A DNA stretch of 64,000 nt, from the NCBI RefSeq assembly GCF_016612865.1, contig NZ_JAENZZ010000003.1, positions 124,001 through 188,000 on the forward strand, read 5' to 3'. The stretch comes from Blastococcus sp. TML/M2B. Lineage in GTDB: Bacteria; Actinomycetota; Actinomycetes; Mycobacteriales; Geodermatophilaceae. The notes beneath the pieces were generated by a model. The model saw nothing but the letters and a program-made list of their open reading frames with translations, did no database searches and was not told where the DNA came from. Positions 1 to 11,836 of the stretch are shown one piece after another (position 1 is the first letter of the stretch; every line of letters starts with the position of its first letter). The position numbers and the translations under genes were made by a program.

Positions 1-80
1 TCGCGGGGAGGGGTCTCTGTCACGGTTCAGGTCTCCACAGGTGGGTGCACAGAGGTGGACAACGTCGCTGCTCGACGGGC

Positions 81-103
81 GGTCCCCGCCAGGTGCGGGG
101 ACC
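81..103 (-). terminator. Hairpin downstream of gyrB
   Basis: A 9-bp perfect stem (GGTCCCCGC / GCGGGGACC) with a 5-nt loop lies 7 bases beyond the gyrB stop codon. There is no clear U-tract, as is usual in GC-rich actinobacteria, so the terminator role is inferred from position and stem stability. Confidence 0.45.
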
Positions 104-109
104 GGCCGG

Positions 110-2314
<2,205 letters not shown>

Positions 2315-2409
2315 TCACGTCGTGTCTGCGGCCCTTCGGACCCGTCTCCCACCACAGATGCTGCCCCCGGTATCGACACGCCGTCCTCGGGGGCCTCACC
2401 CGGTCGGGC

Positions 2410-3831
2410 TCAGTTCTTGGGGCCCGCGGGGCGGTCGCCGCTGAGATTGCTCGGGTCGAAGGAGGCCCGCTCGGCCCCGGTCCGGCGGTTCACCAGGACG
2501 GTCACGAACCACAGGACGACGCCGATCGCCAGCAGGATCCCGGCGATCCGGTACTGCTCCGCGGGACGGCCGGCCCACGGCGTCGCGAGATACCCGCAGG
2601 CCAGCGCGCCGATGACCGGCAGCACCGTCGGCGTGCGGAAGTGGTCGGCGTCCACGGGGTCGCGGCGCAGCACCAGCACCGCGACGTTGACCACCGTGAA
2701 GACCAGCAGCAGGAGCAGCGCCGTGGTGCCGCCGAGCGCGGGGACCGCCCCCACGAAGGTGATCAGGCCGAAGGCCAGCGCGGTGGTGAACAGGATCGCC
2801 GTCGTCGGCGTCCGGCGGCGGGCGTGCACCCGGCCGAGCAGCGGCGGCAGCACCCGCTCCCGGCTCAGCCCGTAGACCAGCCGGCTGGCCATGAGCATGT
2901 TGATCAGCGCCGAGTTGGCGACGGCGAACATGGTGATGACGCCGAAGAGCCCGATCGGGAAGCCCGGCGCGCCGGCCTCGACCACCTGGAGCAGCGGGGT
3001 CTCGCCCTCGCTGAGCCGGTCCGGCGGCACGAGCGCGATCGCCGAGATCGACACCAGCACGTAGATGACGCCGGTCGCGACCAGCCCGCCGAGCAGCACC
3101 TTCGGGAAGATCCGCCGCGGCTCCTTGCACTCCTCGGCCATGTTCACCGAGTCCTCGAAGCCGACCATGGCGAAGAAGGCCAGGCCGGTCGCGGCGATGA
3201 CGCCGCCGAGCACCGACCGCTCGCCGGTGTCGAACTCCGTCACCCGCGAGAAGTCGCCCTCCCCGCCGCCGAGGGCCCAGACGCCGACGCCGATGACGAT
3301 CAGCAGGCCGGTGAGCTCCACGCAGGTGAGGACGACGTTGGCCTTGACGCTCTCGCCGACGCCCCGGTGGTTGACCAGCGCGACCAGACCCATGAAGCCC
3401 AGGCCGATGAGCGTGATCCCGAAGCCGTCACCGAGGTCGAGGTCGAACACGCTGGCGAAGTTGGCGCTGAAGGCCCGGGCCGCGGTCGAGGCCGAGGTGA
3501 TGCCCGAGCTCATGACCGCGAAGGCGACCAGGAACGTCAGGAAGTGCACCCCGAACGCCTTGTGCGTGTACAGCGCGGCGCCGGCGGCCTGCGGGTACTT
3601 CGTCACCAGCTCCAGGTAGCTGAACGCGGTGACCAGGGCGACGAGGAAGGCCACCAGGAACGGCAGCCAGACCACCCCGCCCACCTCGGCGGCGACCTGC
3701 CCGGTGAGCGCGTAGATCCCGGTGCCCAGGACGTCGCCGATGATGAACAGCAGCAGCAGGCCCGGGCCCATCACGCGCTTGAGCGCGGGCTGGCCGTCGG
3801 TGGTGCGTTCGTCGGTGGCGGCGTCGGCCAT
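2410..3831 (-). CDS. APC-family amino-acid permease
   Basis: Inner-membrane amino-acid transporter of the APC superfamily, 473 residues, with about twelve hydrophobic segments. The first segment carries the family signature GDVLGTGIYALTGQVAAEVGG (about residues 30-50), the unwound TM1 that binds substrate in APC transporters. A second conserved stretch, GFEDSVNMAEECKEPRR (about residues 220-236), matches the cationic amino-acid transporter/YfnA-like branch. The N-terminus is short and hydrophilic. The ATG start has a good AGGAGG about 6 bases upstream. Substrate cannot be read from sequence. The gene sits between gyrB and the dciA/recF group, where actinobacterial origin blocks usually have no transporter, so it looks like a lineage-specific insertion, although its codon use resembles its neighbours. 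Confidence 0.9.
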   Translation of the reverse strand: MADAATDERTTDGQPALKRVMGPGLLLLFIIGDVLGTGIYALTGQVAAEVGGVVWLPFLVAFLVALVTAFSYLELVTKYPQAAGAALYTHKAFGVHFLTFLVAFAVMSSGITSASTAARAFSANFASVFDLDLGDGFGITLIGLGFMGLVALVNHRGVGESVKANVVLTCVELTGLLIVIGVGVWALGGGEGDFSRVTEFDTGERSVLGGVIAATGLAFFAMVGFEDSVNMAEECKEPRRIFPKVLLGGLVATGVIYVLVSISAIALVPPDRLSEGETPLLQVVEAGAPGFPIGLFGVITMFAVANSALINMLMASRLVYGLSRERVLPPLLGRVHARRRTPTTAILFTTALAFGLITFVGAVPALGGTTALLLLLVFTVVNVAVLVLRRDPVDADHFRTPTVLPVIGALACGYLATPWAGRPAEQYRIAGILLAIGVVLWFVTVLVNRRTGAERASFDPSNLSGDRPAGPKN

Positions 3832-3956
3832 CGGGCCCTCCTGGGACGTCGTGCTGCGCCGGCGGGCGCCGTCGAGCGCGTCGATCGTCCGCCCTGTCCG
3901 CCGGCTCCGCGATCCGGGGGATCACCCGATCGGAGCGGCCCCCCGACCCCGCGCCC

Positions 3957-3970
3957 GTTCCACGTGGAAC
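3957..3970. promoter_or_regulatory. parS-like palindrome
   Basis: GTTCCACGTGGAAC is a perfect 14-bp palindrome identical to the core of the site just upstream of parA (15827..15842). The bacterial parS consensus is GTTTCACGTGAAAC; C/G variants at the fourth position also occur in known parS sites. It lies in the intergenic region upstream of the permease, about 6 kb from dnaA, as expected for an origin-proximal ParB site. Confidence 0.6.
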
Positions 3971-4007
3971 ACGGCGCCCGCGGCGTCCCGTCGTCCTCCC
4001 CCGGCGC

Positions 4008-4097
4008 CCGTCGTCCTCCCTCCCCGTAGCGCGTCCTCCCTCCCCGCGCACCGCGAGGGAGGACGCGCTGGGATCAGGTCACCTGATCCCAGCGGGG
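4008..4097. repeat. Double-hairpin dispersed repeat, copy 1
   Basis: Two adjacent hairpins: a 15-bp stem at 4028-4042/4055-4069 with a 12-nt loop, and a near-perfect 29-bp palindrome at 4066-4094 (14-bp arms, 1-nt centre, core ATCAGGTCACCTGAT). The arms of the two hairpins share bases, so they may be alternatives. A clearly related element lies at 20710..20803. Both copies end a few bases from the stop codon of a minus-strand gene, so they may act as transcription ends or belong to a mobile or REP-like family. Confidence 0.75.
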
Positions 4098-4101
4098 GGC
4101 G

Positions 4102-5063
4102 TCAGTAGCCGGCGGCGAGGGCGGTGACCAGCGCGGTGAGCAGCCGGGCGTGGTGCTCGATCAGCTCGGGGCGGTGGCCGTCGGGGCGGATCGCGGCGAG
4201 GTGGCCCGCCGCCGTCCAGAACTCGTCGCCGTCGTCGGTGCCCAGGAGCAGCCCGTGGACCGCCGGGTCCGCGGCGAGCCGGCGCACCTGCGGGCCGTCC
4301 TCGGCGGCGAGCAGGGTCCAGCGGCGGTCGAAGTCGGGGTTCTCGATGGGGATCTGCACCATCCCGCCGACGCGGTGCTTCCACAGCCGCGCCGGGGAGA
4401 GCCGCAGCGCCTGCGGTGCGCCGAGCAGCGGCGCGGCGGTGATCGCGTACTCCGGCACCAGGTGCCGGCCGGAGGCGTAGACGGCGTCGAACGCGACCAG
4501 CTCCAGCGATCCCGCGCGCCCGCGCAGCACGCTGCCCGGGCGGTGGTCCTTGGTCAGCCGGACCGGCGCGGAGGTGATCAGCTCCTGGAGGGCGGCGTCC
4601 TCGGGAGCGCTGCCGTCGGAGATCGTCCAGCCGCGCTGCAGCGCCCAGCCCTGCGCGCCGACGACGTCGCCCTGGTAGGTGAACGCCCGCTCCATCTCCG
4701 GATCGCTGCGCCGGCGGCCGCCGAACAGGCCGCGCCTCGGGGGCTCCGGCTGCGCGGGGGCCTGCTGCGGCGGCGCCCACGAGGGTCGACGCCGGCCGCG
4801 CCGCGCGCCGGGTCGGGTGCGGGCCGGTCGGGCTCGGCCGCGGGCAGGTCCCACCCGGCGGGCTGCCAGGTCGCGGGGTCGACGGGCGCCTCGTCGCGCG
4901 GCTGCCGGCGGCGGTCGGCGAAGTTCGGCTCGTCCGCGGCGGGCTCGTCCGGGGCGGGCGACGGCCGGTCCTGCGCGGGGTCCTCTCCGCCGAGGTGGGC
5001 CGGCTCCTGCCAGTGGCGGCCGGTGTCGTCGTCGAACCCGTCGCGGTCCCGGGGCGTGCTCAT
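4102..5063 (-). CDS. Uncharacterised protein, frameshifted
   Basis: I do not recognise this family. The start ATG at 5063 has GGAAGG upstream. The first ~100 residues (MSTPRDRDGFDDDTG...) are hydrophilic and proline/acid-rich. From about residue 90 the sensible reading continues in another frame: PPRRGLFGGRRRSDPEMERA, then a folded-looking region with WALQRGWTISDG, HLVPEYAITAAPLLG, NPDFDRRWTLLAAEDGP and a C-terminus ending ALAAGY. The switch lies near 4770-4800 in a GC-rich linker, and the total length is not a multiple of three (-1 or +2). The product would be about 320 residues, soluble, with no signal peptide. It is downstream of dciA in the same orientation with a 24-bp gap and is probably co-transcribed. 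The frame break may be a sequencing error. Confidence 0.7.
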
Positions 5064-5087
5064 CGCTGACCTTCCGTCGTGGTGCGG

Positions 5088-5588
5088 CTATCCGTACGTG
5101 TCGCGGGGCCCCCGGCCGCGCACGGAGCGCGGGCCCTTCTTCCAGCTGGGGGCCGTCGGTCCGACAACGCGCAACCGGGTCACGACGTCCCCGCCGACCC
5201 CGGCGCGCAGCTTGCCGAGGATGGTCGGGGCGAGCAGCCGCAGCTGGGTGGCCCAGGCGGTGGACTCCGCCACGATCAGCAGCTCGCCCTCCGTCAGCGT
5301 CTGCGGCGCGCAGTGGGCGGCGATCTCCGGGCCGACCAGCGCCTCCCACCGGCCGAAGACGGCGCCGGTGCGCGTGCGCTCGGACCAGTCCTGCTGGCTG
5401 ACCAGCGAGTCGACCAGCCGGCCCAGCGGCTGCGGGTCGTCGGCACCGGGACCGGGGCCGCTCCAGCTGCGCCGCGGCCCGGCGATCCGCCGCCGGGTCG
5501 GCCGCGGGCGGGAGGCGGACGCCGCGCGGGCCGCCTCGAGCGCGGCGCGGGCGATGTCGCTCGGCCGGGCCGGCTTCTCGTCGCTCAT
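5088..5588 (-). CDS. dciA: DciA-like protein (DUF721)
   Basis: A 166-residue DUF721 protein. In bacteria without DnaC or DnaI, DciA is the loader or operator of the replicative helicase DnaB. The N-terminal ~70 residues are basic and disordered (RPRPTRRRIAGPRRSW). The conserved domain runs from about residue 55 to 145: LGRLVDSLVSQQDWSER, VFGRWEALVGPEIAAHC and LLIVAESTAWATQLRLLAP, the W...VG...I...H...L.V...S..WA.QL pattern of the family. It lies next to recF as in mycobacteria (Rv0004 position), and its presumed partner dnaB is in the same window. No strong Shine-Dalgarno precedes the ATG; the 79-bp gap to recF is rich in GAGCG repeats. Confidence 0.88.
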   Translation of the reverse strand: MSDEKPARPSDIARAALEAARAASASRPRPTRRRIAGPRRSWSGPGPGADDPQPLGRLVDSLVSQQDWSERTRTGAVFGRWEALVGPEIAAHCAPQTLTEGELLIVAESTAWATQLRLLAPTILGKLRAGVGGDVVTRLRVVGPTAPSWKKGPRSVRGRGPRDTYG

Positions 5589-5667
5589 GGCTCGACTCCG
5601 CGCTCGTTCCGCTCCTCGCTCGCCGGCGCTCGCTGCGATGCTCGCTCGCCCGTCGTCCTCGCGTCGC

Positions 5668-6833
5668 TCATGACGCCACCTCCCCGGGGTCGAGCACGCG
5701 CACGGTACCGGCGCCGACCTCCACCCGGCCGCCGCGCAGCTCCGGCGGGACGTCCTCCAGCACCGCGGCGGTGATCAGCGTCTGCTCCGCGGAGCGGGCC
5801 ACCTCGGCCAGGGCGGCGCGGCGCTCGGCGTCGAGGGTGGCGAAGACGTCGTCGAGGATCAGGATCGGGTCCTCGCCGTCGGCGCGCAGCAGCGCGAAGG
5901 TGGCCAGCTTGAGCCCGAGCGCCAGCGACCAGGACTCCCCGTGGCTGGCGAACCCCTTCGCCGGTGCCGGCCCCAGGTGGATGACCAGGTCGTCGCGGTG
6001 CGGGCCGACCAGCGTCATGCCGCGGTCCAGCTCGTCGCCGCGGCGCTCGGCCACCCGCTCGCGCATCGACGCGGTCAGCTCGGCCGCCGTGGGCAGCACG
6101 CCGTCCGGTCGCATCGCCGCACCGTCACCGGCCAGCGGGGTCGTCGACGAGTAGCCCAGGCCCGCGGCCAGCGCGCCGTCCCCGGCGACCTCCGCGTAGG
6201 CGCGGGCGAGCTGCGGGGCGAGGTCGGCGATCAGCCCGAGGCGGGCGGCCAGCAGCTGGCCGCCGAGGTCGGTGAGGTGGCCGTCCCACACGTCGAGGGT
6301 CTCGATCGCCTTGCCGCGGGGCAGCCGCGCGGTCTTGAGCAGCGCGTTGCGCTGCTTGAGCACCCGGTCGTAGTCGGCGCGCACCCCGGCCAGCCGCGGC
6401 GTGCGGCTGACCAGCAGCTCGTCGAGGAACCGGCGCCGCTCGGTCGGGTCGCCGCGGACCAGCGCGAGGTCCTCGGGGGCGAAGAGCGCACGGTGCGCAC
6501 CATGCCGAGGAGGTCCCGCGGGCGCTGCATGGGCGCCCGGTTCACCCGCACCCGGTTGGCCCGGCCCGGGTTGATCTCGATCTCGACCAGCAGCTCGCGG
6601 TCCCCGCGGCGCAGCGCGGCGCGCACCACCGCCTGGCCGGCGCCGTGCCGCACCAGCGGGGCGTCGGACGAGACCCGGTGGCTGCTCATCGTCGCCAGGT
6701 AGCCCACGGCCTCGACCAGGTTGGTCTTGCCCTCGCCGTTGCGGCCGACGAACACCGTCGGCCCCGGGGCCAGCGGCAGGTCGACGGCGTCCCAGCTGCG
6801 GAAGGAACCGAGTTGCAGGTGGCGGACGTACAC
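5668..6833 (-). CDS. recF: RecF, frameshifted
   Basis: DNA repair and recombination protein RecF, which with RecO and RecR loads RecA at gaps. The GTG start at 6833 is preceded by GAAGGG and begins [14 protein letters not shown]. Walker A is [10 protein letters not shown] (about residue 30). The ABC signature region near [18 protein letters not shown] and Walker [20 protein letters not shown] lie in the C-terminal part. The reading frame breaks near 6486-6494: after LLGMVRTV, the expected [14 protein letters not shown] appears in another frame (length 1166, so +2 or -1). Both halves are otherwise well conserved; the restored product would be about 388 residues, normal for RecF. The gene is either inactivated or, more likely, the sequence carries an indel error. 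Confidence 0.9.
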
Positions 6834-6883
6834 CTCGGCCCTTCGGCTCGCGGGGGTGGTCGGACGGGGGACGTGCGGGGGGG

Positions 6884-7820
6884 TCAGGCGGGGCGCTCGG
6901 CCTCGGCCTGCTGCACCGCGCGGACGGCGTGGCCGCCGAACTGGTTGCGCAGCGCCGCGACCGCCTTCATCGTCGGCGAGTCCTCCTGGCGGGAGGAGAA
7001 ACGGGCGAACAGCGACGCCGCGATCGTCGGCATCGGGACGGCGTTCTCGATCGCCTGCTCCACCGTCCAGCGGCCCTCGCCGGAGTCCTCGGCGTAGCCG
7101 CGCACCCGCTCGAGCGAGGGGTCCTCCTCCAGGGCGCGCACCAGGAGGTCCAGCAGCCAGGAGCGGATGACGGTGCCCTGCGTCCAGGACTTGATGACGC
7201 CGGGCACGTCCTCGATGAGGTCGACGGCCTCGAGCAGCTCGTAGCCCTCGCCGTAGGCCTGCATCAGCGCGTACTCGATGCCGTTGTGGACCATCTTGCT
7301 GAAGTGGCCCGCACCGACCGGGCCGGCGTGCACGAAGCCGGCGTCGCCGGGCACCTCCTGACCGGACTCGTCGGTGGGCGCCGGCGGCTTGAGCGCGTCG
7401 AAGACCGGCTGGACCTTGGCGACGTCCTCGGCGGTGCCGCCGACCATCAGGGCGTAGCCGTTCTCCAGGCCCCACACGCCGCCGGAGCACGCCGGCGTCG
7501 ACGTAGCCGATGCCCTTGTCGCGGCACAGCACGTCGTGCACCTGGTCGTCGGTGTACTTGGAGTTGCCACCGTCGACGATGACGTCACCCGGCTCGAGCA
7601 GCTCGGCGAGCTCCTTGACGGTGGCCCGGGTGGGCTCCCCCGAGGGCACCATCACCCAGACCACGCGCGGGGCGGACAGCGCCTCCACCAGCGCCGGCAG
7701 GCTGTCGACGTCCCGCTTGCCCGGCGCGTGGTCGTACCCGACGACCTCGTGGCCGGCGCGGCGGATCCGCTCGGCCATGTTGCCACCCATCTTGCCCAGC
7801 CCGATCAGCCCCAGCTGCAC
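6884..7820 (-). CDS. gnd: 6-phosphogluconate dehydrogenase (decarboxylating), frameshifted
   Basis: Converts 6-phosphogluconate to ribulose 5-phosphate and CO2 with reduction of NAD(P)+, in the oxidative pentose phosphate pathway. It is the short form (about 312 residues after correction) typical of actinobacteria. The GTG start at 7820 has a GGGAG box. Seen: the Rossmann motif [28 protein letters not shown] (about residue 80), and the catalytic region [20 protein letters not shown]. The frame breaks at about 7487: GYVDAGV should continue as [17 protein letters not shown], but one extra C shifts it. Its position between dnaN and recF is common in actinobacteria. An open frame runs through from the N-terminal part into recF, but that is an artefact of the two breaks. 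Confidence 0.9.
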
Positions 7821-7923
7821 GTCTGCTCCCTCGGTGACATGGCTCCGTGGCCTCGGTTGGAAGGCCCCGTCGCAGGGTCCCACGCCGAGCGGAGCGAGGC
7901 ATGGGGGGCGACGGGGTCCTCCA

Positions 7924-9075
7924 TCAGCCCGGCAGGCGCACCGGCATGATCAGGTACCGGTAGCTGCCCGGCCGCGGCGCGGGGGCGTCGTCGCCTTCGG
8001 CGGGCTCCTCGACGCCGGACAGGACGGCGGGCTTGAGCGGGCTGGTGAAGTCCATCCGCGCCCGCGGGGTGTGGACGGCGGCCAGCCCGTCGAGCAGGAA
8101 CGTCGGGTTGAAGCCGATGGTCAGCGGCTCGCCGTCGAACTCGACGTCGCAGCGCTCCTCGGCCTGGCCCTCGTCGTCGGTGCCGCCGGCCCGCAGCGTG
8201 ACCTGGCCCGGGGTGAACTCGCAGCGCAGCGGGGTGCCGCGCTCGGCGACCAGGGCCACGCGCTTGGCGGCGTCGGTGAACAGGCCGACCGGCAGCGTGG
8301 CGCTCGAGGCGGACTCGCTGGGCATGATCGCCCGGTACTTGACGAACTCGGCGTCGAGCAGCCGGGTCGTGGTCTGCCGGTCCTTGCCCGACAGGCCCAG
8401 GATCCCCTCGCCGGAGCTCCCCGAGGAGAGCGAGACGGTGATCTCCGGTCCGCTGGTCAGCGTCTTCGCGGCGTCGGCGAGCGTGCGGGCCGGCACGAGG
8501 ACGGCGGCGGAGAGACCCGGGGTGTCCGGGCGCCAGGCGAACTCGCGGACCGCGAGCCGGTAGCGGTCGGTGGCCGCGAGGGTGATCTGGTCGCCCTCGA
8601 TCTCCAGCCGGACGCCGGTGAGCATGGGCAGCGTGTCGTCCCGCCCGGCGGCCACGGCCACCTGGCCCACGGCCTCGGCGAAGACGTCGCTGTCGACGGT
8701 GCCGGCCGACGAGGGCATGGACGGCAGCGACGGGTAGTCCTCGACCGGCAGGGTCGGCAGGCTGAACCGGGCGTTGCCGCAGGTGATGGCCAGGCGCGGG
8801 CCGTCGGCGGTCACGTCCACCGGGTGCGGCGGCAGCGCGCGGGTGATCTCGGCGAGCAGCCGGCCGGGCACCAGGACCCGGCCGCTCTCGGTGGACTGGA
8901 CGTCGGCCTCGGCGCGCGCGGACACCTCGTAGTCGAAGCCGGACACCGACAGCTGGTTGCCGTCGACCTCCAGCAGGATGCCGGCGAGGACGGGCACCGA
9001 GGGGCGCGGCGGCAGGCTGCGCGCCGTCCACGCGACGGTGTCGGCGAGCACCTCTCGTGCCACCCGGAACTTCAT
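7924..9075 (-). CDS. dnaN: DNA polymerase III sliding clamp (beta)
   Basis: Ring-shaped processivity clamp of DNA polymerase III, also the docking platform for Pol IV and other partners. About 383 residues in three repeated clamp domains. Seen: [20 protein letters not shown] at the start, [56 protein letters not shown] in the second domain, and a C-terminus ending [12 protein letters not shown]. The conserved MPVRLPG tail lines the partner-binding pocket. I chose the ATG at 9075 because MKFRV is the family's usual beginning; an in-frame ATG at 9087 (MDGQ) is possible. It is the first gene left of the oriC region. A beta-clamp-binding motif (QGDLF) is seen in the Pol IV gene at 59731..61092. 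Confidence 0.97.
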   Translation of the reverse strand: MKFRVAREVLADTVAWTARSLPPRPSVPVLAGILLEVDGNQLSVSGFDYEVSARAEADVQSTESGRVLVPGRLLAEITRALPPHPVDVTADGPRLAITCGNARFSLPTLPVEDYPSLPSMPSSAGTVDSDVFAEAVGQVAVAAGRDDTLPMLTGVRLEIEGDQITLAATDRYRLAVREFAWRPDTPGLSAAVLVPARTLADAAKTLTSGPEITVSLSSGSSGEGILGLSGKDRQTTTRLLDAEFVKYRAIMPSESASSATLPVGLFTDAAKRVALVAERGTPLRCEFTPGQVTLRAGGTDDEGQAEERCDVEFDGEPLTIGFNPTFLLDGLAAVHTPRARMDFTSPLKPAVLSGVEEPAEGDDAPAPRPGSYRYLIMPVRLPG

Positions 9076-9863
9076 CTGTCCATCCACCCGATCTCTTCTG
9101 CGTCCACGGTGCGCCGGGCGGGGAGGGCAGGCCTCCGCGCCGGTGCGCTGCTCATGGTGCCTGCTGGGGTGCCCCGGGGGGAAACCCTGTCCCTCGATGA
9201 GTGCCCGTGCAGCTCTGCTCGTTCCTGCTGAGAGCTCCGCGGGGCCTGCCCGAGCGGAGCGTCCCCACCCTGAATGTGGTTCGAGAAATCCTGGTTGAAA
9301 TACCTCATCCTCGTCATCACAGGTGTGGAAGCTGGGGATCCGACCCGTTTGCGCAGGTCACGGCCCGGATGGCCCTGTTGGCCCGATGTGGGCGGTGACC
9401 GTGCAGCTGTTGTCGACACGTGGACAAGACGACGCCCGTGCACAGCGACCGCTCCCCGTCCACCTGCACTCCCCTGGTTGCCCCCTGTCCGTCCCCATCC
9501 CCTGTGCATCGCGGTCGATGACGCCTCCCGAGGGGCCGGCGAGCGCCTGCGACCGGGTCCGGTGCCGCTCTCGTGCTCGCGCGGCCCGCTGCGCCCGGCT
9601 GAGGGGATACGTGCAGGTCAGCGACGTGCCAGCAGGTGCGGGTGGGTCGCCGTCCGTTCCGGGCCGGCGTGGTCCGGTCGACATGGCGGACCGGCATCGG
9701 GACGGATCTCCCCAGCCTGTGCACATGTCTGGGGACAACTTCTCGACGTGTCGACGCGATCGCCGGTGACCGACCGCCGTCCGTCGCTCCGTACCTGGGA
9801 TTTCTCCGTCCACCGGGATCCGCACAACTGTGGACAGCGACTTGTCGACCCCGAGCGACGAGG

Positions 9864-9885
9864 GGGCCCGGAGGGTCCCCGAGGA
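9864..9885 (-). repeat. Partial copy of dispersed repeat A
   Basis: Contains GGGCCCGGAGGGTCCC followed by CGAGGA. A 20-mer within it (9866-9885) is repeated exactly 111 bp to the right at 9977-9996. It matches only the 3' part of the ~100-bp repeat at 20584..20690 and 37485..37590, in reverse orientation. Confidence 0.65.
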
Positions 9886-9974
9886 GCGAAGGACCGCGCG
9901 GCAGAGAACCCGACCCCACGACGCAACTCGCGGTCCGGAACGCACGCCGCCCCGCGAGGCGGCCTCGCCGAGGC

Positions 9975-10066
9975 GGGCCCGGAGGGTCCCCGAGGAACCG
10001 CAGAGCAGGGCTCATCGGCACAGGGGAACGGCACGTGGCCGCGGTGCGGTCCGGAGGACCGCGATC
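9975..10066 (-). repeat. Dispersed repeat A, origin copy
   Basis: Read on the minus strand: a hairpin GCGGTCCTCCGGACCGC (10046-10062), then CACCGCGGCCACGTGCCGT, a variable spacer, then GGGACCCTCCGGGCCC (9975-9990). The same order and spacing occur on the plus strand at 20584..20690 and 37485..37590. This copy lies inside the oriC region, next to the dnaA stop codon. Confidence 0.75.
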
Positions 10067-10097
10067 GTCAGGGCCGCGGTGCGGTCCGGAGGACCGC
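10037..10097. repeat. Tandem 26-bp palindromic repeat
   Basis: Two identical 26-bp units (10037-10062 and 10072-10097, period 35), each containing the hairpin GCGGTCC-GGA-GGACCGC. The second unit ends 5 bases from the dnaA stop codon, so it may act as the dnaA transcript end. The units duplicate the head of repeat A. Confidence 0.85.
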
Positions 10098-10102
10098 AGA
10101 CA

Positions 10103-11836
10103 TCACTGCCGGGCGCGGCTCTTGATCCGCGCGGTCAGCTCGGTGACCTGGGTGTAGGTGGCCCGCCGCTCGCTCATCAGGTTGGTGATCTTCTTGACGG
10201 CGTGCATGACGGTGGTGTGGTCCTTGCCGCCGAAGGAGGCACCGATGCGCGGGAGGGAGAGCTCGGTCAGCTCGCGGCACAGGTACATGGCGATCTGACG
10301 GGCGTTGACCAGCGTGCGGCTGCGGTTGGAGCCCTGCAGCTCCTCCATCGTCACGGAGAAGTACTCGGCGGTGGCGGCCATGATGATCGCCGCGGTGATC
10401 TGCGGGCCCTGCTCGTCGCTGATCAGGTCCTTGAGGACGAGCTCGGCCAGGGGCAGGTCGACCTGCTGCTTGTTGAGAGAGGCGAACGCGGTGACGCGGA
10501 TGAGGGCGCCCTCGAGTTCGCGGATGTTGGTCTGCACCTTGCTGGCGATGAACTCGAGCACGGCGTCGGGCACCTGGAGCCGCTCGCCCCACGCCTTCTT
10601 GCGCAGGATGGCGATGCGGGTCTCGAGGTCGGGCGCCTGGACGTCGGTGATCAGGCCCCACTCGAACCGGGTGCGCAGCCGGTCCTCCAGCGTCGTCAGC
10701 TTCTTCGGCGCGCGGTCGGAGGTGATGACGATCTGCTTGCTGGCGTTGTGCAGCGTGTTGAAGGTGTGGAAGAACTCCTCCTGCGTGCGCTCGGCGCGCT
10801 CGAGGAACTGGATGTCGTCGATCAGCAGGAAGTCGATGTCCCGGTAGCGCCGGCGGAAGTCCTCGGCCCGGCCGGAGTGCACCAGGTTGATGAACTCGTT
10901 GGTGAACTCCTCGGTGCTGACGTACCGCACCTTGACGTTGGGGAACATCCGCGCGGCGTAGTGGCCGATCGCGTGCAGCAGGTGGGTCTTGCCCAGCCCG
11001 GACTCCCCGTAGATGAACAGCGGGTTGTAGGCGCGGGCGGGGGCCTCGGCGACGGCGACCGCCGCGGCGTGGGCGAAGCGGTTGCTGTTGCCGATGACGA
11101 AGCTGTCGAAGACGTACTTGGGGTTCATGCCCGGGTCCAGGCCGGCGGGCCGGCTGGTCTCCGGGCGCCGGCCGCGGCCGGATGCCGAGCGACCGCCGCG
11201 CTGGTCGCCGTCGGCGGAGGCGAACGGGAGGACGTCGGCGGACTCGCCACCCCGGTCGTGGGTGCTCGAGCCGGGGTCGGTCGGCCCCCAGGGGGTGGTG
11301 CTCCAGTCCTCGGGTGCGCCGCGGTCGACCGGCGGGCGGCCCCCGTCGAGCGGGCGCAGCTCGCGCACCTCGGGGGCCCGGCCGGCGGTCTCCTCGGAGG
11401 AGTCGCGGTCCCAGGGGGCGGTGCCGACGACGTCGGTGCGGACGCCGAACGCGCTTCGCCCGTCGTCGGCGCGGTCGCGGGTGGCCTGGTCCTCGGCGGC
11501 GCGACGGGCCTCGAGCTCGGCGGCGGACCACGGACGGCGGGTCGGCTCGGGGTCGTCCTGCTCGTCGGCCTGCGGCGGCGCGTCCTCGAGCTGGATGGCG
11601 ACGCGGATGTCGCGGCCGAACTGCTCGGACAGCGCCTCGGCGAGCACCCGGCGCATGCGCGACTCGAGCACGGTCTGGGTGAACTCGTTCGGTGCGGCGA
11701 GCACCGCGGTGTCCTCGACCAGCCCCAGCGGGCGGGTGAGGTTCAGCATGGCGTTCTGCTGCGGGGAGAGGCTGGTGGCCAGCCGCTCCCGGATCTGGTC
11801 CCAGACCGTCGCCAGGTCCAGCGTGGCGTCCGCCAT
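10103..11836 (-). CDS. dnaA: Chromosomal replication initiator DnaA
   Basis: ATP-dependent initiator that binds DnaA boxes and opens oriC. 577 residues. Domain I (about 1-85) begins [20 protein letters not shown]. Domain II (about 90-235) is the long acidic, low-complexity linker typical of actinobacteria. Domain III is an AAA+ module with Walker [15 protein letters not shown] (about residue 280), Walker [11 protein letters not shown] and sensor motif ITSDRAPK. Domain IV has the signature [17 protein letters not shown] that contacts DnaA boxes. The ATG start has a strong GGGGAGGA. Upstream (about 11952-11976) are a CTCGTG-TTCCA-CACGAG hairpin and a DnaA-box-like GTGTCCACA, consistent with autoregulation. 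Confidence 0.98.
   Translation of the reverse strand: MADATLDLATVWDQIRERLATSLSPQQNAMLNLTRPLGLVEDTAVLAAPNEFTQTVLESRMRRVLAEALSEQFGRDIRVAIQLEDAPPQADEQDDPEPTRRPWSAAELEARRAAEDQATRDRADDGRSAFGVRTDVVGTAPWDRDSSEETAGRAPEVRELRPLDGGRPPVDRGAPEDWSTTPWGPTDPGSSTHDRGGESADVLPFASADGDQRGGRSASGRGRRPETSRPAGLDPGMNPKYVFDSFVIGNSNRFAHAAAVAVAEAPARAYNPLFIYGESGLGKTHLLHAIGHYAARMFPNVKVRYVSTEEFTNEFINLVHSGRAEDFRRRYRDIDFLLIDDIQFLERAERTQEEFFHTFNTLHNASKQIVITSDRAPKKLTTLEDRLRTRFEWGLITDVQAPDLETRIAILRKKAWGERLQVPDAVLEFIASKVQTNIRELEGALIRVTAFASLNKQQVDLPLAELVLKDLISDEQGPQITAAIIMAATAEYFSVTMEELQGSNRSRTLVNARQIAMYLCRELTELSLPRIGASFGGKDHTTVMHAVKKITNLMSERRATYTQVTELTARIKSRARQ

Larger units (their letters stand above)
9076..10102. other. oriC: Candidate replication origin oriC (dnaN-dnaA intergenic)
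   Basis: A 1.03-kb gene-free region between dnaN and dnaA, the usual oriC location in actinobacteria. DnaA-box-like 9-mers (consensus TTGTCCACA): TTGTCGACA at 9410-9418, TTGTCCACG (minus) at 9419-9427, TTGTCCCCA (minus) at 9730-9738, CTGTCCACA (minus) at 9829-9837 and TTGTCGACC at 9842-9850. The first two form an inverted pair. The segment at about 9270-9325 is the least GC-rich part (GAGAAATCCTGGTTGAAATA) and is a candidate unwinding element. The right part (9864-10102) holds copies of a dispersed repeat and a tandem palindrome. Short open frames here look like shadows. Confidence 0.8.

Noticed and set aside
6231-7883. Apparent fusion of gnd N-terminus and recF N-terminus
   Set aside because: It arises because both genes have a frame break; the normal gnd stop and recF start are visible in the proper frames.
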